Assembly (NCBI GenBank): GCA_016748015.1
Contig: JAAOMT010000239.1
Location: forward strand, 649,968 to 682,345
Reading direction: 5' to 3'
Origin: Geosiphon pyriformis
Taxonomy: Eukaryota > Glomeromycota > Glomeromycetes > Archaeosporales > Geosiphonaceae
DNA: 32,378 nucleotides
The position numbers and the translations under genes were made by a program. Below are positions 1 to 9,368 of the stretch, piece after piece (within the stretch, counting starts at the first letter, position 1; every line of letters starts with the position of its first letter). The notes below the pieces were generated by a model. The model saw nothing but the letters and a program-made list of their open reading frames with translations. It was not told the origin of the DNA and did no database searches.

Positions 1-398
1 GTTTTAAATATTTCTTTTTGATTTTTAAAGGTTTCTTGGGATATTTAATTTGAAAGTATGATTTAAAGTGGAGTTTGTTGGATAAAATTGGATCTATTGC
101 TTGATAAGTTATGATTTTTATTACTTGATTGATTATTTCCCAATATTAAAACTACTGTATATATACATGTTTGTAGTTCTACGAGAAAATACTTTCTTTT
201 TGATATTTCAACCTGGTATTTGCTGCTATCACCAGTTGGTGTTGACTGCTATTGTGAACTGGTGCTTGCCACTATCGCAAGATGGTGTTTGCTACTATGT
301 TAATCATTACCTTTCTAAGATTATTACTGTGCTATATTATGATTGAATAGTTTGTATTATTTTTATGATTCTTTTTTCTAAATTCTTAAACTGTAACA
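1..398 (-). mobile_element. Partial LTR, family F (minus orientation)
   Basis: This stretch has no convincing coding sequence. It ends at GTAACA (393-398), which on the minus strand reads TGTTAC, the same terminus used by every other LTR here. Going downstream on the minus strand there are short tandem repeats (220-300) and then a TATATATA box (about 158-166), the order seen in the U3 regions of the A, B and C LTRs. I infer the U3/R part of another LTR whose remainder lies left of the window. An 81-residue ORF at 101-346 overlaps it but has no recognisable feature. The 44 bp between it and element A (399-442) are unassigned. Only the terminus, repeats and TATA box support this call; there is no second copy to align. 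Confidence 0.4.
220..300. repeat. 23-bp tandem repeat, about 3.5 diverged copies
   Basis: Copies start at 220, 243, 266 and 289 (partial), each reading roughly TTGCYRCTATCRCNAGWTGGTGT. Spacing is exactly 23 bp while the copies differ by several substitutions. The array sits upstream of a TATA box if read on the minus strand, so it may be a U3 enhancer-like array of LTR F. Confidence 0.75.
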
Positions 399-442
399 GC
401 AGTCATAAAATAGAAAAAATACTTAAGTCAAAAATTTGATGT

Positions 443-994
443 TGTTATGGGTAAACTTGATGGGTATGGGAAATAATAATGTTTGGTGCTCTTAATTATT
501 AATGATGCATCTTCCATGTAATTCTGTTGGCTTGGTCTTGATTATTAGTCTCTGAAGGTCTATTCCTGGATGTAAATTTTACCCATTGAGTTCTTTGGTT
601 ATAAAGCACAGAGTTTGTCTTTTGTCGATTGCAATGTTTTTCGTAAATGTGAGCTTTTTTTTCCGAGCTAATGAGTGTAGTCGTTAGGGTCTGGTGTTGT
701 CTTTTCGTTCTTCTGGTAAGCTAACAAGATAATGTTAATATCCAAAACTTAGGGGGAGCTTTCCTCTTTTATCAGGCTATCACGAAGTCTATTCCCAGAC
801 AGTCAATTTTACTATGTTGCCGCTCCACAAAAAAATAAGAGAGAAAAAGAAAGAAAAAGAAAAAGAAAAAGAAAAGAAAAGAAAAGAGAGAAAAAATAAA
901 TTAGTATTGTCAATTGCTGTGATCAAAAGTGATTGGTCCAAATTGTTAATAGATTTGAGATGGTTATGCTAAGAGCATCTGTTCTAGAATGGAG
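443..994 (-). repeat. 3' LTR of element A, lacking its U3 start
   Basis: These 552 bp align with 8276-8821 at high identity, with differences that are mostly transitions. The outer end begins TGTTATGGG at 443. After 994 the similarity to the other LTR stops. The next ~80 bp (995-1077) contain a minus-strand TATATATAG box near 1036 and then run directly into the integrase stop codon at 1078. The other LTR continues for a further ~550 bp with a 10-bp repeat array and a GTAACA end, so this copy seems to have lost the start of U3, the polypurine tract and any sequence that lay between integrase and the LTR. Confidence 0.85.
828..903. repeat. Purine-only A/G simple repeat in A 3' LTR
   Basis: About 75 bp of almost uninterrupted A and G with AAAAG/AAAGA units. 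The same tract is in the other LTR at 8661-8729. In the sense of the element it is a TTTTC/TTTCT pyrimidine tract, and the B and C LTRs carry similar tracts downstream of their TATA boxes. Confidence 0.85.
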
Positions 995-1077
995 CATGTT
1001 AAAATTTCTATCGTTTCTTGCTGCTTTTTGGATACTATATATATTTGAATTCCCCAATTTAATTTGCTGCCCGTTGT

Positions 1078-2235
1078 CTACGTTTCAATGATGATGATTG
1101 GTTCCAGATTTCGTGGTATATCTTCTGATCTGATTAATAAAATTTGTGTTCCTAGTTGTGGTACTGATGACAATGATTCCTGTTTTACATGATAAATTTT
1201 TAACCAATTTCCATGCACTACTTTTTTTAAAATCCTGTCTTCCAATCGTAATTTATAAGCTTCATTTCCTAATGCTTCGTGTATGTGAAATAGACTGTTC
1301 CACTTTGGGTCAAACTTTTCATTCCACTGTTTCTCAGCTTTTGTATGATGTAATAATACTTGGTCTCCAATCTTGAATTCCATTGGTTGTTCTGATAGGT
1401 GTTTATTATGTCTTTCTTTTTGTCGTTCTTGAACATGACTAATATTGTCAGCTGCTGTTCTTTGATTGTTTTCCAATGTTTCCATTAGCTGGTACATTCT
1501 TTGGTATAAGGTAGCCTCAAAATTCTCTTCATTGATTGTTTCCGTTGGATATGACGGTATCACTTGTTCAATCAGTAACGTAGCTTTTCTTCTATAGACT
1601 AGTTCGAACGGTGTGAACTGAGTCGTATTTTGTTTCAATGTTCAGTATGCAAAGAGTACAGAAGGTATGAATAAGTCCCATTCTTGTCTGTTTTCATGAC
1701 TTATTTTTGCTAGTGCTTCACACAGTGTTCTGTTAAACCATTCTACCAGTCCATTCATTTGTGGGTGGTATGGTGATGATAAGAGTCTCTTTATTCCAAA
1801 CTGTTGGCTTAGTTCAGTCAGCATATTATTAACGAAGTGTGTTCCCTAATCAGATAATAATTCTTTCAGACATCCATGTTGGCAAATTAGGTCTTGATGC
1901 ATAAATTCGGTGACTGTTTTGGTGTCGGCCACTTGGATTGCTTTGGCTTCTGGCCATTTTGTAAGATAGTCTACAGCTACAGCGATATAGCAATTTCCTT
2001 GGAATGTAATTGAAAGAGGTTCAACCAAATCGATCCCAATTCTATCAAATGGATTTCCAACTGGAATGGGTCGAAGTGGTTCTGTTGATCTTGCTCCTCC
2101 TTTTCGCTGGCATGTGTCACAATTGAGCATGTATTCGAAAATGTCTTTGTGCATCGTTGGCCAATAGTATAAGTTTAGTGTTCTTTTGAGGGTAGCGTCT
2201 TTGTTAAAGTGTCCTGCAGTCGGATTTGAGTGCAC
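1078..2235 (-). pseudogene. pol: Integrase of element A (three segments in one frame)
   Basis: Integrase inserts the reverse-transcribed copy into chromosomal DNA. All three segments (2235-1846, 1824-1642, 1638-1078) lie in one frame. The N-terminal zinc region is complete: His in VHSNP, His in TAGHF, then CDTC about 30 residues on. The catalytic triad can be seen: Asp in GIDLVEPL, Asp in LLSD, Glu in GLVEWFNRTL. A TAG follows the second Asp directly, where the related element C has Gln; a TGA near 1639 falls where Arg is expected. The C-terminal part (GDQVLLHHTKAEKQW) is the basic domain usual after the core in Ty3/gypsy integrases. Two nonsense changes inactivate an otherwise well-preserved enzyme. 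Confidence 0.9.
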
Positions 2236-2944
2236 ACTATATAGTATAGTTTCTCTTTCACTGTCTGTGATTAGTTGCTGTGGATTGGGGTGGTTTTGGC
2301 ATTCTCGTCGATATAGTTGGTTGTCTTGAATAAAATAATTTCGGGCTTGTTTTTATATGGTACTCTGTTTTTGTTGAGATAATATCTCCTTGAAACATAG
2401 TGTTGATAGGTACTGATGTAGTCATTGATAAGTGAGTGTGTCCATGGGTCTGGGATTAGGTTTGTGGCATTCTTGACAAACTGTTGGCATTAGTGTTCTT
2501 GGATCTTTTCTTGTAATGGACTTTGAGTGGGAATTGTTGCAGATAAGTACTCCATCTTGCATATTTTTTTTCTAGTTGTGGATTGTTGAGTAACCAAATA
2601 AGTCCTTTGTGGTTGGTATATAGGTCAAATGGTTAACTAAGGTAATGTTTCCAAGTCTGTATGGCCCAATAAATGGTGAAACATTCCAGATCTGTTGTGC
2701 TGTAATTTTTTTCTGCTGGGCTAGTGCTGCAACTAGCATAGGCAATTGGGTGTTCTCTATTGTCTGGTCCTATCTGTGATAAGACTGCTTCTAGAGCATT
2801 TTTCAAGGCATCTGTAGCAACAATGAACCATTTAGTGAAATCTGGGTAAATCAGGATTGGGGATGTAATCAATTGCTGCTTGAGATAGTCGAATGCTTTC
2901 TGTTGATCTTCCTTCCACAAGTATGGTACGTATTTAGACAACAA
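2236..2944 (-). pseudogene. pol: RT thumb, RNase H and linker of element A
   Basis: The frame 2944-2633 begins with the RT connection (YLWKEDQQKAFDYL) and then RNase H: first Asp in VATDALKNALEAVLSQ, Glu in TTDLECFTIYWA. It stops at a TAA, then continues in the same frame with LYTNHKGLIWLL, where TDHKAL is usual, so a catalytic Asp has become Asn. The domain ends at SLSRMPQT followed by TAA. C and D have a stop at the identical position. This frame is shifted relative to the RT upstream (indel near 2950) and to the integrase downstream. The linker to integrase (about 2236-2480) is partly readable (NYFIQDNQLYRRE) and contains at least one indel. Confidence 0.8.
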
Positions 2945-2949
2945 TTAAT

Positions 2950-3737
2950 AGAGTGATTTTGTGATGTTCGAGAAATCGATGATAATATCCTGCTAATCCT
3001 AGAAATCCTCATAATTCTCTGAGGTTGATTGGGGCTGGAAAATCCTTGACTTTTTGTACTTTATCTGGATCGGGTTTAACTCTGTCCTTGCTGATTACAT
3101 GTCCTAGGAATTTTAACTCAGTTTTTCTAAAGAAGCACTTCTTGGGATTGAGTTTTAATCTGGCACTATGAAGGCATTCGAAGACTTGTTGCAGGTGGAG
3201 CAGATAGTCTTCAAATGTTTCGGAGAACACATTTGTGTTGTCTAGGTAGACTACTACTGATTTCCAAAGAATTCTTTTGTATACTACATCTATCAGGCGT
3301 TGAAACATGGCAGGAACATTACAAAGTCCAAAAGACATTACATTAAACTCGAAGTTTCCGTCTCGAGTGGTAAACGCTGTTTTTTCTTTGTCTTTGGGGT
3401 TCATTTCAACTTGCCAGTAACCACTTGCTAAATCTAATAATGAGAACCATTTCTTTTTCCTTAGATTGTCCAGAATTTCTTGGATGAAAGGAGTGGGATA
3501 ACTATCTCTTTGCATGACACTATTTAGTTTTCGATAATCTACACAGAATTGTACTTTTCCATTTTTCTTGGTGACCAAGACTACTGGCAAAGACCAAGGG
3601 CTTAACAATTCTTTAATTAGGCCATTATCAAGCATCCGTTGCACTTCTTGCTTAATTAGGTTATCGCCAGATGGGAGTATGTGGTAAGCTCGTTGCTTAA
3701 TTGGTCGAGCATCTCCTGTATCAATCTGATGCTTCAC
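2950..3737 (-). pseudogene. pol: Reverse transcriptase of element A
   Basis: RNA-dependent DNA polymerase. In order: DTGDARPIKQRAYHILP (the segment just before RT typical of Ty3/gypsy), the fingers LLSPWSLPVVLVTKKNGK, FCVDYRKLNSV, the catalytic Asp in FSLLDLASGYWQVE, KTAFTTRDGNFEFNVMSFGL, and the catalytic box YLDNTNV. That box should read YxDD; the second Asp is Asn, which fits a single GAC-to-AAC transition. FLGHVISKDRVKPDPDK follows. After LREL a TGA stands where Arg is expected, and the frame continues GFLGLAGYY before an indel near 2950. The stretch upstream (3738-4178) is the same frame and links to dUTPase. Confidence 0.92.
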
Positions 3738-4178
3738 GATGTCAGTGAGTTCGAACTCATTTTCACTGGCAAAGACATTGGCATACTAATTCAGAAGGAC
3801 TTTGAGTTGCATTTGTTGCAGGGTACTTAAATTTCCTAAATTCAATTTATTGATCTCTTCTGGTGTGAACAAGTAACTTTCTTTTGGCAAATTCCATACT
3901 TGTAAGGTAATGTCACAGAATAAGAATAATTGTGCGAAATCTGGAATGGACTGGAGTTTTTCAGGATTCTGATTATCTGCAGATATGGAACCGACGAGGG
4001 TCTCTTCAGGGATTTTAATGACATCTTCTGTCGGATTGTAGATGGGGATTTTGAAGTGTTTATGGGCTTTGGCTGGTAGGTATAGATTAGCAACATCGGC
4101 TAGAGAACAGATTTTGGGACTGGCTTTGAATAATAGGGCTTGATCTTAGATCTTTCAATTCACCTTGAGAATGTATTG
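3738..4178 (-). pseudogene. pol: dUTPase-RT linker of element A
   Basis: The 84-residue ORF visible at 3842-4096 is not the real frame. In the frame shared with the dUTPase and RT this region reads DVANLYLPAKAHKHFKIP, later LVGSISADNQNPEKLQ and KLNLGNLSTLQQMQLKVLL. The last part matches MGQLEPQQQIQLKELIAEF at the equivalent place in element C, the helix-forming lead-in to RT. A TAA near 3786 (before YANVF) interrupts it. I recognise no separate enzyme here; it is probably a spacer with one conserved segment that is part of the polyprotein. Confidence 0.65.
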
Positions 4179-4856
4179 TTAGTATGAAGGAATAGAGATA
4201 ATGGTGTCAGTGTGGATAAATTCTATCTGGTCACTGTTTTTTTCCATAAAATTAACTGGTACATTTCCTCTTCCACTTGATCCAAATCTGTTGATTCCTT
4301 GGGCAGTGAGACCTAACTCTTCTCGGATTGTTACCGAGGTTAATTGGAGTATTTTGACTAAGAGTAGGAAGATAGTTTGGGCAATCTTTTCTTGTGATTC
4401 TATTTTGTAGGGTCTGTTCAAATTGTTCTGTAGCATCACGATGATGTTTCCTGTGTAACCAGCATTGATAATTCCTCCTTTTATGTCGATTCCTTTCTTG
4501 GCTAGACTAGATTGAGAGGCAATTTGTACCATTGTACTAACAGGAATTTCTAATGCTATCTTACAATCTATTTTTACGAGGGAATATGGGACTATAATAA
4601 TGGGTAATTGTCTGGGGTATTGTAGGTCAAAACCGGCATCTGTATTATATGCTCTTTTGGGGCAGATTCCTTCCTCGTTGTCACTATACCATTTTAGCTC
4701 TAGTTTTTTGGATAGGTTGGAATACGCGAGATACTGTTCTGTTTCAGTATCCTCAATTGGATCTTGAAACGACATGTCCACAGTGATTAATACCTCTTCT
4801 TCGGGTTCAGGTAGTTCAGTGATTGGAAACAGTATTCTTGGAAGCGGATTAAACAT
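4179..4856 (-). pseudogene. pol: dUTPase domain of element A Pol
   Basis: Trimeric-type dUTPase hydrolyses dUTP to dUMP and PPi, keeping uracil out of new DNA. The five family motifs appear in order: AYNTDAGFDLQYP (1), ASQSSLAKKGID (2), GGIINAGYTGNIIVML (3), EKIAQTIFLL (4) and INRFGSSGRG (5). Motif 3 normally has the catalytic Asp (GxIDxxY); here it is Asn, consistent with one G-to-A change. Motif 2 has Gln where Arg is usual, also true in element C, so that may be a lineage trait. The segment opens at a Met just after a stop but the same frame runs through it from the Cys-rich domain, so this is an internal polyprotein domain between protease and RT. Confidence 0.88.
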
Positions 4857-5500
4857 GAGATCACATTTATCACAGTACTAGAAGTGACAGGGAATCAAAC
4901 AGTAATCACATAGTTTGGTATTCAAATTGGCCAACCTTTGCTCCTGTTTCTCATGAGTTGGGGCCAATTCCTGATATTGGTTTTGAAATGCGTCTGGGTC
5001 ATCTGTGAAGAAATCATCCTCAGGGTAGTCAGGTTTAGTATATTCAGGCATCCAAGAGTTGTCCTTAATTTCTTGTATTTCTTCGAACATGGTGCCTTCG
5101 GCCTTGGCACTTGCCATTCTCCAGATTTTGTGGTCATTGTGTAGATAACTGTCTAGTCTGTTGAGTGCTCATTTCCAAGCGTCCTTGATGGAGATTCCCT
5201 TTCATATCCAATCATTAATTAATATGGTGTATTGACAAGCCTCGTCATATGTTCTTCCTCTGCCAGGCATATTATTCCAGAGTTCTTTATCTGGCAGGAT
5301 TTCGCCATATGCAAGGCACGACGTGTGGTCCCACTTGTCTTGTTGTTTTGGTCATCCAAATCTTTTCAGTAAACAAGGCCTGCAATAATATTTAGTGGTG
5401 GTGGGCCATTCTTTGTTGTCCCTGATACATGTGTCTATAATGGATAGTTTTTTTCCACAATTGATACATATTAGTTTTGGAAGTTGGTAAAATAAGTTTC
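4857..5500 (-). pseudogene. pol: Cys-rich domain between protease and dUTPase, element A
   Basis: Function unknown. On the minus strand it starts near 5475 with ICINCGKKL, followed by YYCRPC, then WDHTSCLAYGEILPD, EACQYTI and KGISIKDAWKWALNRL, and ends near 4880 with LCDYCLIPCHF, a TAG, and YCDKC. Element C has the same order (CKDC, CYYC, WDNTPCLTCGDMLPEE, QICQYALS, CEECIMPC, CPEC), and B preserves its first CxxC. Paired CxxC motifs suggest two small zinc-binding modules flanking a helical segment. Stops interrupt it near 5324, 5211 and 4878. I do not know this arrangement from well-studied Ty3/gypsy Pol proteins. Confidence 0.7.
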
Positions 5501-6254
5501 TTTGGTCTGAGGTTACATATCCTAGTGATGATGATTGGGGTTCTTTTTCAGCTCTGCCTTTTTCTTTTTCTTCCCAGATTGGTGGTGGGGGTAGTTCAGT
5601 TCGATAATCATCTGTTCATGAAACCTGATAGGTCTCGATGGTTGGTGGCATTGATGTGTCTTCGAATTCAATAAAAAGTTTCTCGGTATGTTGGTTTTTA
5701 AAGTGTCTGCACATAGCTGGAACTCGGGCATGCTGTCCGTTGAACGTGAGTTGAAGTTCTTGGGTGTTTCAGTCAAGAATAGTATTGGCTTTTGACAACC
5801 AGTTGTTTCCTACTAGAGCTTGATATTGAGTAGCTTCCATGACAAGTACTTTGGTAGGGATTTGGATTCTATTAATCTCGAAGGGAAAGTTGTCAATTTC
5901 TTCTATCAGGGTTTTTGTGTTCCCATCTGCTGTAATAATCCAAGTGGTAGCAGCACAGTCTACTCGGCGACCTAGTTGGTCCATGAGCTGCTTCATGATT
6001 ATGCTACCAGCTGATCTGCTATCCAAGATTAATTTAATGTCTATTCCTCCAATTCTGGCATCAGTGTATAGGGCCATTATTGGTTTATCCTGATTGATGG
6101 CTGCTCCACTAAAAAGGCTATGTGTATTCAAATTATTGATGTCAAAAAGAAATATGGCAGCTAGGGTGGTGTCTTCGGTAATAGTAGCTGGTGGGATATT
6201 GCTTTTTGTTTGCTTGGAAGGTTGGGAGATTTGTTCTATATTCCCTCCTTCCAC
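5501..6254 (-). pseudogene. pol: Retropepsin-type protease of element A
   Basis: Aspartic protease that would cleave the Gag-Pol polyprotein. Residues near IGGIDIKLILDSRSAGSII carry the active-site motif, but DSG reads DSR (one G-to-A change away), which should abolish activity. The fold continues with RIQIPTKVLVME, TQYQALVGNNWLSKAN, the Ty3/gypsy counterpart of the ALVGxDWL flap and C-terminal region. B keeps an intact DSG and C has NSG at the same place, which supports the alignment. A stop at 5769 ends the open segment; the same frame continues through 5501 into the Cys-rich domain. Confidence 0.88.
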
Positions 6255-6410
6255 AGATGTAGATTTATCAAAACCCTGGTCTTCTATAAGACCGAGATAG
6301 GAAGCTTGATTCGGGTATTCAGTTGGTGTTGGTCAAGATTGGGCAAGACCACAAGAGATTGGTCGAGACGGTCCACTATTGGTTTGCACCTAATTGTTAT
6401 TGGGATTCCT

Positions 6411-7655
6411 CTATTCCTGATTATAGTCTATAGCTCGAGGTTTGGACGGGCTGTAAGGGGAAGTTTGATAGTGAGAGATTGCTTGTGTTATTGGTGGTGG
6501 TTGATAATAATTCTGGGACAGTGGTTGAGTGTACAGGACTTGTTGTGTATATAAAGGCAGTTGATTCTGAAGTATGAAATATTGGGGTACCATGTTTTGC
6601 TGATATCTGGGTTGCTGATATGGGTTTCCTTGATTTTGGTTCATGATCTTCCTTCTACAGTCATGGACAATATGTCCAAGTTTCTGGCAGTAGTAGCAGT
6701 TGCAGGGATCAGATCTCCAAAGTTGTTGCTGTGGGTATCTGCTGTTGTTGTTATTATCTTTCCGTTGGGGTGGTTGGTAAGTTCCTGTAGTTCTGGCTAA
6801 GAATCCCTCAATTTTTTGAGTTAGTTTCTCACTCAATTGGGTTATCTTTGCATTGATGTCAGAAGTTCTATTAATGGCTAAATTAATGGCTTGGGTATGG
6901 TTCGCTTCTTGTTCTGCAGACTCAAAATCGCGAGTAAGAGTGACAGCATCTTGTAAACTGGTCAGATGGCGGGGTTTTATGGATCTTAGAATACTACTCC
7001 ACAATCTTTTAATGAATTAATTAAGAACTTGCGCCGTGGTGTAGTAGTCCCTTTTAATAGCTAATATTTGACGCAGGATTTGATTGAATCGTCCGAGATA
7101 AGTAGTTACTGCTTCATAATCTTTTTGTTTAATTATGCTGAATTGATTCTGCAATCGGATTAACGTATTGGGATCACAGAAGTATTGCAGAAATGCGAGT
7201 TTAAACTCAGTAAAGGAGGTAGGCTTCTCTACCAGGCTTTGGTACCACGAATTGGTGGTTCCAGTCAGAAAGAACAGCAGTGCCTGAACTGTGCGGTTGT
7301 TGTTCCAACTGTTAGTGGTAATTGCTTTCTTGGCATCCATGATTCAAGAATATGCATTATCTTCTTCACCAGAAAATTTTTCCAATTTAGCAATATCTCA
7401 GTAAGCCATGATTTGGTTAATGAGTGGGGTGTTACTGGTTATGTTTAAAGGGATTGGTGTCCACGTATTCGAGTGTTCTCTGGGTGCTAATGCTGGTTGC
7501 TTTCCTTTGTCGCTTGAACCAATAGGTTGTAAGATAGCTGTTTCTTCTGTCAGGGGAGATGCTGATTCTGCTAGGTTTTGTGTTGGTGGCTGTTCCCAAG
7601 TTGACGGGTTTCCTTCTGTTTGACTGGCTGCTGGGGTAAGATTTCCAAACAGCAA
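6411..7655 (-). pseudogene. gag: Gag core and CCHC zinc knuckle of element A
   Basis: Gag forms the virus-like particle and binds the element RNA. Three open segments in one frame (7655-7398, 7340-7017, 7004-6411) carry the retrotransposon Gag core (NSWNNNRTVQALLFFL, TTNSWYQSLVEKP, KQKDYEAVTTYLGRFNQIL), then a CCHC knuckle at about 6655-6700, CYYCQKLGHIVHDC, with spacing C-X2-C-X4-H-X4-C. The last part is rich in Gln, Pro and Tyr. Stops separate the segments near 7398 and 7017; element C has a TGA in the same Gag core. Antisense ORFs on the plus strand in this interval are shadows. Confidence 0.85.
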
Positions 7656-8216
7656 TCTGTATTCTCCTAGTGATTTGGTCCAACTGTGTTGATTCCAAGG
7701 GTGTGGATTTCCAGGAGTTCATGGTGTTTCCGACTGGGTTTCCAGGAGTGGGTTGAATACAATTCTACTTTGGGGTGTCTGATGGTATAATGGAGTTGTT
7801 GGGAAGAGAACCCTTGATTTCTTGTTGACTGTGGACTTGGCTTGAGCAGTTACGGGGTTGTTGAATTTGTTTTCGTATTCCTCAGGGTCGGATTCTACTG
7901 GTTGTTGTACTTGAGGGAATCATTGTGCCACGTAATATTTAATGTCTGTATCAATTATGCGCAGAGTTTCAGCAATTGCTTGGGTAGTCGTGGCTGTTGA
8001 GTACCCTAATAAGCTTTGATGGATTTGTTCTCCAAGTCTTTCTGTATCAGTTGTGCAGCCTAACAAGCAGTCAATTTTTGTGTTGATATAGTTACAAAAA
8101 TCACTTTCTGCGTAAGCAGTTCCTGCTGATATTCCTAGATCTTTTCAAAAGTATTGAAATAATGCTTTTCCATATGAGGAGTGGTCTTTTCCTATTGTTC
8201 TAATAGTCACTACTTT
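7656..8216 (-). pseudogene. gag: N-terminal Gag region of element A
   Basis: In the frame that later encodes Gag and Pol, this region reads KVVTIRTIGKDHSSYGKAL near 8216, then DLGISAGTAYAESDF, YINTKIDCLLG and IDTDIKYYVAQ, with TGA stops near 8147 and 7920. It corresponds in order and length to the region just after the primer-binding site in B (KVAESEIIGTNHLGFAKSLF, INEKITDFLG) and C (FKVATTPDTTT, IENRINNYLFG). Conservation between three families suggests a real domain. No in-frame ATG precedes the conserved block in any of them. Function unknown, perhaps a Gag N-terminal assembly domain. Confidence 0.6.
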
Positions 8217-8255
8217 TATGTATTTTTGGGGGTGTTCTGTCTCTGTAGATTTATA

Positions 8256-8273
8256 ACCTCACAGAGAGCACCA
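8256..8273 (-). promoter_or_regulatory. Primer-binding site of element A
   Basis: On the minus strand it reads TGGTGCTCTCTGTGAGG, two bases after the end of the 5' LTR. It begins with TGG, the complement of the tRNA CCA tail. B (TGGTGCTTTCTGTGAGG) and C (TGGTGCTCTCCCACGG) share its first bases and the 2-nt spacing. I cannot name the tRNA without a tRNA set. Confidence 0.8.
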
Positions 8274-8660
8274 AATATTATGGGTAAACTTGGTAGGTAT
8301 GGGAAATGGTAACGTTTGGTGCTCTCAATTATTGATGATGTATCTTCTGCGTAATTCTGTTGGCTTAGTCTTGATTATCAGTCTCTGAAGGTCTATTCCT
8401 AGATGTGAATTTTACCCGTTAAGTTCTTTGGTTATAAGGCACAGAGTTTGTCTTTTGTCGATTGCAACGTTTTTCATAAATGTGAGCTTTCTTCTCTGAG
8501 CTAACAAGTGCAGTCGTTAGGGTTTGGCATTGTCTTTTCGCCCTTCTAGTAAGCTAACAAGATAATGTTAATATCCAAAACTTAGGGAGAACTTCTCTCT
8601 TTTACCAGACTATTACAAAGTCTATTCCCAAATAGTCAATTTTACTATGTTGCCACTCCA

Positions 8661-8729
8661 CAAAAAAATAAGACAGAAAAAGAAAAAAAAAGAAAAAGAA
8701 AAGAAAAGAAAAGAGAGAAAAGATAAATT
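8661..8729. repeat. Purine-only A/G simple repeat in A 5' LTR
   Basis: Partner of the tract at 828-903, with the same AAAAG/AAAGA units but different counts, as expected for replication slippage since insertion. Confidence 0.85.
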
Positions 8730-9120
8730 AATATTGTCAATTGCCATAATCAAGAGCAATTGGTCCAAATCGTTAATAGGTTTGAGGTGGTTATGCTAAG
8801 AGCATCTGTTCTAGAATGGAGATATGAGACAAGGGTTAATTCACATAAATTCCACAAAGTTCGAGAACATGAATTCATGATTCTGATTTCTTTTAATAAT
8901 TGGTTTATTTCAGGAAATGAAATAGGGAAGATAATAAAGGATGAAGGAGTATAGATATTTTAATTTCTGGTTTAGAGGTTTGTATCTATTTTTTTTTCTC
9001 TGTCTTTTCTCACTTCTACAACTACTTGCTTTTATACATTCTTTTGGTTTTACAGGATTGCTTTCAATTGTCTCACTATTGCTAGCTATTGCTTTGTTGT
9101 TTCTGTTATTGCTTTGTTTT

Positions 9121-9310
9121 TCTACGTTATCGCTAGTTATCCTATGTTATAACATGTTATCTGACGTTATTACATGTTATTCTGTATTATCCTGTGTTAT
9201 AACACGTTATCCTACATTATTGCACACTATTCTGTGTTATTCTGCATTATAACACGTTATCCAACGTTATAATGCATTATCCAATGTTATTGCATATTAT
9301 TCTGTGTTAT
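9121..9310. repeat. 10-bp tandem array, about 19 copies, TTAT-ending units
   Basis: Every tenth base starts a new unit ending in TTAT or a near variant, for example CCTGTGTTAT, AACACGTTAT, TCTGCATTAT. Period 10 is kept without a break for 190 bp while the variable six bases drift. Several adjacent units make perfect palindromes such as ATGTTATAACAT and GTGTTATAACAC. It sits in U3 of the A 5' LTR, upstream of its TATA box. Confidence 0.9.
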
Positions 9311-9368
9311 GTCACATTTTGGTCACGTTTCTTCATAACTTTGGATCGGTTTTTCTACTCGGGTAACA

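Larger units (their letters stand above)
443..9368 (-). mobile_element. Element A: Ty3/gypsy LTR retrotransposon with dUTPase, degraded
   Basis: Minus-strand element with direct LTR repeats at 443-994 (truncated copy) and 8276-9368, a primer-binding site at 8256-8273, and gag-pol between them. Domain order on the minus strand is Gag, CCHC knuckle, protease, Cys-rich domain, dUTPase, RT, RNase H, integrase; RT before integrase marks it as Ty3/gypsy-type. Gag through RT lies in one frame, interrupted only by stop codons; frame changes occur near 2950 and between RNase H and integrase. The candidate target-site duplication is weak: ATGT (439-442) against CTGT (9369-9372). Protease DSG reads DSR, the RT YxDD box reads YLDN and the dUTPase catalytic Asp is Asn, so this copy should be dead. 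The right flank is a C-family LTR, so A appears to have landed inside one. Confidence 0.9.
8276..9368 (-). repeat. 5' LTR of element A, 1093 bp
   Basis: Full-length LTR. Its minus-strand start is TGTTAC (complement of GTAACA at 9363-9368) and its end is ...ATAATA at 8276, where the other copy has ATAACA. U3 contains a 10-bp tandem array (9121-9310) followed on the minus strand by a TATAAAAG box (9029-9036). An A/G-rich tract (pyrimidine in the element's sense) is at 8661-8729. The inner 546 bp match 443-994; the rest has no partner in this window because the 3' LTR is truncated. A 103-residue hydrophobic ORF at 8941-9252 lies in the LTR and repeat array and is not a gene. Confidence 0.85.

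Noticed and set aside
101-346. ORF of 81 codons as a small gene
   Set aside because: Overlaps the 23-bp repeat and LTR F, no recognisable features, and similar ORFs arise by chance at this length.
6094-6554. Plus-strand ORFs opposite element A Gag and protease
   Set aside because: Shadows of the minus-strand coding frame; no homologues at equivalent places in C.
8941-9252. A 103-residue hydrophobic ORF, membrane-protein-like
   Set aside because: It lies wholly inside the A 5' LTR and its second half is a translation of the 10-bp array; no homologue in the other LTR.
9121-9310. CRISPR-like or minisatellite gene array
   Set aside because: Units are 10 bp without spacers, and the sequence context is a eukaryotic LTR.
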